In this document: positions 8,182-11,140 of the stretch, piece after piece
How the letters are laid out: the number at the start of each line of letters is the position of its first letter
Position numbering within the stretch: the first letter of the stretch is position 1
DNA from: an uncultured Prevotellaceae bacterium
Lineage (GTDB): Bacteria; Bacteroidota; Bacteroidia; Bacteroidales; Bacteroidaceae
NCBI GenBank assembly: GCA_905202115.1
Contig: CAJKQZ010000068.1
Coordinates: forward strand, 1 to 11,140
Direction: 5' to 3'
DNA: 11,140 nt
Position numbers and translations under genes: made by a program
The notes under the pieces: generated by a model
What the model was told of the DNA's origin: nothing
The model's database searches: none
Seen by the model: only the letters and a program-made list of their open reading frames with translations

Positions 8182-8189
8182 CAAAGTTA
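8182..8189 (-). promoter_or_regulatory. -7 box of the ABC-topB operon, possibly leaderless
   Basis: The minus strand reads TAACTTTG, an exact match to the Bacteroidetes -7 consensus TAnnTTTG, only 6 nt before the ATG at 8175. Transcription from it would begin at or next to the start codon and give a leaderless message. No -33 TTTG is seen at the normal spacing, so the call is tentative. Confidence 0.35.
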
Positions 8190-8214
8190 AGAACTTTTGC
8201 CGTGCTGCGGAGCA

Positions 8215-8236
8215 GGCCCGAAACATATTTCGGGCC
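8215..8236. other. Perfect 9-bp hairpin upstream of the ABC gene
   Basis: GGCCCGAAA (8215-8223) pairs with TTTCGGGCC (8228-8236) around a 4-nt loop. It lacks a T-run on either strand, so it is not a classical terminator. A second small hairpin, TGCT-GCGG-AGCA, lies beside it at 8203-8214. If the ABC gene has a promoter further upstream, both would be in its 5' leader. Confidence 0.5.
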
Positions 8237-8283
8237 AGACATAAAATCAACGACTGCTAAAGCATACATTTCCCTCGCCCGAC

Positions 8284-8459
8284 TGACATTTTGTCAGGTG
8301 GCTTTGAAAAGACACGGAAAGCACCCCGCAAAAAATATCTCAGACATATTTTAAAATATCTCAGAGATAATTCAAAATATGTCTGAGATATTTTTTTTCA
8401 CAAGCGGGAAGTGTTTTTCTTCGTGCCGGCGGGAGGTTCGGGCACCTGACAAAATGTCA
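8284..8459. repeat. 17-bp inverted repeat bracketing array B
   Basis: TGACATTTTGTCAGGTG at 8284-8300 recurs as its exact reverse complement at 8443-8459, with 142 bp between them. Each arm holds its own dyad, TGACA-N3-TGTCA; the left dyad extends to CTGAC at 8283-8297. Matching stops exactly at both ends. The arms could be paired operators, or the ends of a 176-bp MITE-like element enclosing array B. No gene lies inside. Confidence 0.7.
8324..8396. repeat. Intergenic 21-nt tandem repeat array B with 23-bp hairpin
   Basis: Units lie at 8324-8344 (only the right 13 nt conserved), 8345-8365 and 8366-8386, then a partial GATATTTT from 8387. The outer parts form a perfect 23-bp inverted repeat (8330-8352 with 8374-8396) around a 21-nt loop that itself contains the dyad TATCTCAGAGATA. 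A run of eight T (8391-8398) follows on the plus strand and an A-run (8330-8335) precedes. It is about 200 bp past the pit stop and may terminate pit transcripts. Confidence 0.85.
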
Positions 8460-8596
8460 TGTTCTGAAACGTCCAATGCCGGTTACGGCGTTACAAGACT
8501 ACCGCACTCAGAAAACAGAACAATCATCTATAAGATAATCCCTGCACTTCCACAATATGGAACAGACAGCGCCGGCAGCGGCACGGAAGTCGGGCA

Positions 8597-10840
8597 TTAC
8601 GAAAGTTCGGCGAACTTACGCATCTCTGCTATGAGGCGGCGCGTTTCCACCGCAATCTGTTCAAGCTCCTGAAGCATGTGGAGAACAAGTGTTGCCGAAG
8701 TTATGTTCCTATCGTGCGTCTGTATCTCTATCATTATCTTGTTGCGGAATTCGGAAATCTCGTTGCGCAGCGCCTTGCACTCTGCACGCAGCCCGTCGCC
8801 GTCAGAAAGATTGAGCGCGGCAAAGTTGCACGCCGTCTCGCTGACAAGCACAACGAGCTTTCCGCGCAGAAAACGCAAATATTCGGCGTAGCCGGAATCG
8901 ACAGGCGAGAAGTTGTTGTCGACATGCTCGAGCGCAGGATCGGCGATACGCACAAGACTGTAATACATCTGGTCGAGCGAGTTGTGCACAAGGTGGAAAG
9001 GCGTACTCACGCGCACCATTACGGCGCGGTCGGCGCGGCGCAGACCTATAATTTCGCGGCGGCGCAGCGTTTTGAGCGTATATTTGAATTTACGCAACAG
9101 ATTACGGTTTTTACGTAACGTATGGAGGTCTTCCGAAAACAGTCCTTCGGTGGAATCGATTAGACTGTCGGAGAATTTGTCGAGCACATCGGCGGTATTC
9201 TTACCTATATGCTCACGGAAAAGGGTTATCACCTCGGCGCTGTCGGTGGTAGAAAGCATTCTGTTGAACAGTGCGTCGCCGTTCTTGTCCTTTGCATTGC
9301 GCAGGAAACGGCGGTTGCTGCGTATAAGCGAGCACACACCCACGGCCACGATGACCGCCATAGCTATTATACCGCCGAACTTCATTGCCATAGCCACGAA
9401 AAAACTCGCGGCAAACGCCACGCCTGCCGTAACGAACCAGCCGCCTATTACGGTGAGCACTCCGGTAATGCGGAACACCGCGCTCTCGCGCCCCCATGCG
9501 CGGTCGGCAAGCGAGGAACCCATAGCAACCATGAAAGTGACGTAGGTGGTGGAGAGCGGCAACTTGAGCGACGTGCCCAACGCTATAAGCAAAGCCGACA
9601 CAACAAGGTTTACCGACGCCCTGACAAGATCGTAGGCAGCCGCGTCGCCGGCGGCAATGCCCACAGGGCGCTGGAAACGGCTGTCGACAAAACGCTGTAC
9701 GCTCACGGGCGTTATTCTGAGCACTGCAGCCCCCACGGCATTTGCGCCGCGCACAATGCTGCGGGCAGCCCGCGAGGAGCCGAACATTTCGTTGCCCTCG
9801 TCCTGGCGCGAAAGGCTCACTTCCGTTTCAGTAACGTGACGGGCTTTCTTCGACGTAGCGAGCGAGAACACCATTATCACTCCGGCGGCGATGAGGAATA
9901 TCAGAGGCGAGCGCGCAGGGTCGTTGAGCGAGGACATCATGTAGGTTGAAACGTCGGTAGCTCCCGAAGCGGCGAAATCGCTCCACGACGAGAAACCGGC
10001 AAGCGGAACGCCGATGAAGTTGACCAAATCGTTGCCGGCAAAAGCCATTGCAAGAGCGAAAGTTCCGAGCAGAACAACCATTTTCAGCACATTTATGCCC
10101 AAAAAGTGGAGAATCTGCATTAGCACGGCAAAGAAAACAAAACAACAGGCTATTATGACAGGTGTATGGGCGTCGATAAAAGCCACCGCCTCGGACGACA
10201 TGAAAGCGAGGTTTTTCATACCCTTGAAAAGCATGAAATAGATTATGGCCGTAACGGCTATGCCGCCGAATATCCCTATCTTATATCTCAGGTTCACCTT
10301 ATAGTTGAAGGAAAAGACTATCCTCGTTAAATACTGCACAACAGAGCCGAAAACGAACGCCACCGCAACCGACGTGAAAATGGCTATAATCACCGACAGG
10401 GCCTTGTCGCTGTTAAGATAGTCGCCGAAACCGCCGCCGGCACCGCCGGTTATTCTGACGAGAGTGAACGCAAACGCCGCGCCCAACAGCTCGAACACCA
10501 AAGAAACCGTTGTGGAAGTGGGCATTCCCAATGAGTTGAACACATCGAGAAGCACTATGTCGGTCACCATGACGGCAAGGAATATAACCATTACATCTTC
10601 ATAGGAAAAGCGGTCGGGGCGGAATATCCCGTGCCGCGCTATATCCATCATGCCGTTGCTCATGACCGCGCCGCAGAATATTCCGACCGACGCCACGATA
10701 ACTAATGTGCGGAAACGGGCCGCACGGGAACCTATGGCCGAGTTCATGAAATTGACCGCGTCGTTGCTCACTCCCACATACAGATCGAAAGCTGCAAGCA
10801 CGAACAAAAACACAACCATCAAAAAATAAATCCAATCCAT
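8597..10840 (-). CDS. Pit-family inorganic phosphate transporter with a PhoU-like tail
   Basis: This inner-membrane protein takes up inorganic phosphate with H+ or Na+ (PiT family). The 747-residue protein has an N-terminal membrane helix, the first PiT signature GVSNDAVNFMNSAIGSR (23-39) and GMPTSTTVSLVFELLG (105-120). In the second half come the repeated signature FAGNDLVNFIG (267-277) and LPLSTTYVTFMVAMGSSLAD (427-446). About ten hydrophobic segments lie between residues 1 and 505. A soluble loop (about 330-395) separates the halves. After residue 508 a 240-residue, charged, helical cytoplasmic domain resembles PhoU-like bundles; E. coli PitA (about 500 residues) lacks it. This tail may sense or gate, which is an inference. 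The gene appears monocistronic, with repeat arrays in both flanking gaps. No pstSCAB or phoU gene is in the window. The ATG at 10840 fits the first membrane helix. Confidence 0.92.
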   Translation of the reverse strand: MDWIYFLMVVFLFVLAAFDLYVGVSNDAVNFMNSAIGSRAARFRTLVIVASVGIFCGAVMSNGMMDIARHGIFRPDRFSYEDVMVIFLAVMVTDIVLLDVFNSLGMPTSTTVSLVFELLGAAFAFTLVRITGGAGGGFGDYLNSDKALSVIIAIFTSVAVAFVFGSVVQYLTRIVFSFNYKVNLRYKIGIFGGIAVTAIIYFMLFKGMKNLAFMSSEAVAFIDAHTPVIIACCFVFFAVLMQILHFLGINVLKMVVLLGTFALAMAFAGNDLVNFIGVPLAGFSSWSDFAASGATDVSTYMMSSLNDPARSPLIFLIAAGVIMVFSLATSKKARHVTETEVSLSRQDEGNEMFGSSRAARSIVRGANAVGAAVLRITPVSVQRFVDSRFQRPVGIAAGDAAAYDLVRASVNLVVSALLIALGTSLKLPLSTTYVTFMVAMGSSLADRAWGRESAVFRITGVLTVIGGWFVTAGVAFAASFFVAMAMKFGGIIAMAVIVAVGVCSLIRSNRRFLRNAKDKNGDALFNRMLSTTDSAEVITLFREHIGKNTADVLDKFSDSLIDSTEGLFSEDLHTLRKNRNLLRKFKYTLKTLRRREIIGLRRADRAVMVRVSTPFHLVHNSLDQMYYSLVRIADPALEHVDNNFSPVDSGYAEYLRFLRGKLVVLVSETACNFAALNLSDGDGLRAECKALRNEISEFRNKIMIEIQTHDRNITSATLVLHMLQELEQIAVETRRLIAEMRKFAELS

Positions 10841-11077
10841 AATTCAGACAGTATCATTATTCTTTATCGTTCGCAAAATTATACCGGCCCTGTTAGGCAT
10901 TCGTTACATACTTGTTAAGAATACGTTAAACAGAAAACAAGTACTGCGGCAAATACGGAAAAACAACCCCGCTGGAAAGCCTGAACAGCCATAAAAAAAT
11001 CATAGTACAACAAATGCGGCCTAAACATTAATTTCTGCAAGAAGAAAATTTTTCTGCACAATAAAAAACGTCCCGCA
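10841..11077. other. Intergenic region upstream of pit
   Basis: Apart from the candidate pit promoter I see no gene in this AT-rich stretch. TTTCTGCA occurs twice (11032-11039 and 11051-11058), flanking a purine-rich patch. CCCGCA just before array C (11072-11077) also immediately precedes the conserved part of array B (8325-8330), which may mark a shared boundary of the repeat element. Confidence 0.5.
10874..10881 (-). promoter_or_regulatory. Candidate -7 box of the phosphate transporter
   Basis: The minus strand reads TAATTTTG, matching TAnnTTTG, 33 bp before the ATG at 10840. The leader would be about 27 nt. No good -33 TTTG is found 19-21 bp upstream, so support is partial. Confidence 0.35.
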
Positions 11078-11140
11078 GATAATTGAAAAAACAAGGGAGA
11101 TAATCGAAAATATGTCTGAGATAATTCAAAATATCTCAGA
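11078..11140. repeat. Intergenic 21-nt tandem repeat array C, truncated by the window
   Basis: Three exact 21-nt steps fill 11078-11098, 11099-11119 and 11120-11140. All begin GATAAT. The first is degenerate at its right end (ends ACAAGGGA), the second ends AAAATATGTCTGA and the third AAAATATCTCAGA. The array reaches the last base of the window, so its right part and any hairpin partner are not visible. Confidence 0.8.

Larger units (their letters stand above)
8251..8596. other. 346-bp intergenic region without a gene
   Basis: This gap between pit and the ABC gene holds the 17-bp inverted repeat, array B and, at 8548-8562, a short TTCCA/TGGAA dyad. I see no credible protein: the plus-strand frame over 8379-8672 runs through the repeat and into the end of pit. 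No tRNA or known riboswitch is recognised. Confidence 0.6.

Noticed and set aside
8215..8236. 9-bp hairpin as a rho-independent terminator
   Set aside because: No T-run follows the stem on either strand.
8379..8672. 97-aa plus-strand frame beginning in array B
   Set aside because: It starts inside the repeat, crosses the right inverted-repeat arm and ends antisense to pit. There is no coding signal.
9209..9949. 246-aa plus-strand frame inside the phosphate transporter
   Set aside because: It is antisense to the membrane gene, with a His/Arg/Ala-rich composition and no hydrophobic or motif structure.
11032..11058. Direct repeat TTTCTGCA twice
   Set aside because: An 8-bp repeat in an AT-rich gap can occur by chance, and no related feature supports it.
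5209..11140. Repeat arrays as CRISPR
   Set aside because: The 21-nt units abut directly without unique spacers, each array has only two to three copies, and no cas genes are present.

Overview
The window looks like ordinary chromosome from a Bacteroidales bacterium, with intergenic gaps that carry unusual repeats. The assignment rests on three things: a Bacteroidetes-type -7 box (TATCTTTG) upstream of the 1558 gene, no Shine-Dalgarno sequence at the starts I inspected (1558, 8175), and protein types typical of the phylum. These are a short-chain-dehydrogenase-type threonine dehydrogenase, a TPR/propeller/CRD/OmpA lipoprotein resembling type IX secretion PorE, and a phosphate permease with a long cytoplasmic tail. 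A gut lineage such as Muribaculaceae is only a guess.

Layout. Positions 1-134 hold no gene I can support. A kbl gene (210-1400, minus) and a tdh gene (1558-2511, plus) diverge from a 157-bp shared control region. Together they convert L-threonine to glycine and acetyl-CoA, and each ends at a strong hairpin terminator. All remaining genes read leftward. From right to left they are a Pit-family phosphate transporter (8597-10840), an orphan FecE/BtuD-type ABC ATPase (7360-8175) overlapping topoisomerase III topB (5382-7379) by 20 bp, and the PorE-like OmpA lipoprotein (2728-5148).

The most striking non-coding feature is a family of AT-rich 21-nt tandem repeats at three intergenic places: about 5209-5275, 8324-8396 and 11078-11140. 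The last runs off the window edge. The units come in two classes, with cores GTCTGA and CTCAGA. In the two complete arrays the outer copies form perfect 19-bp and 23-bp inverted repeats, and the differing bases on the two arms match each other. T-tracts flank the arms on both strands. Two arrays lie just downstream of leftward genes (topB and pit), which suggests bidirectional terminators or RNA stabilisers; binding sites for a DNA-organising protein are an alternative. The middle array is also bracketed by a perfect 17-bp inverted repeat (8284-8300 and 8443-8459) whose arms each contain a TGACA-N3-TGTCA dyad.

I see no phage, transposase, CRISPR, tRNA or rRNA. The protein-coding part is mainly housekeeping. 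Novelty, if any, lies in the intergenic repeats.
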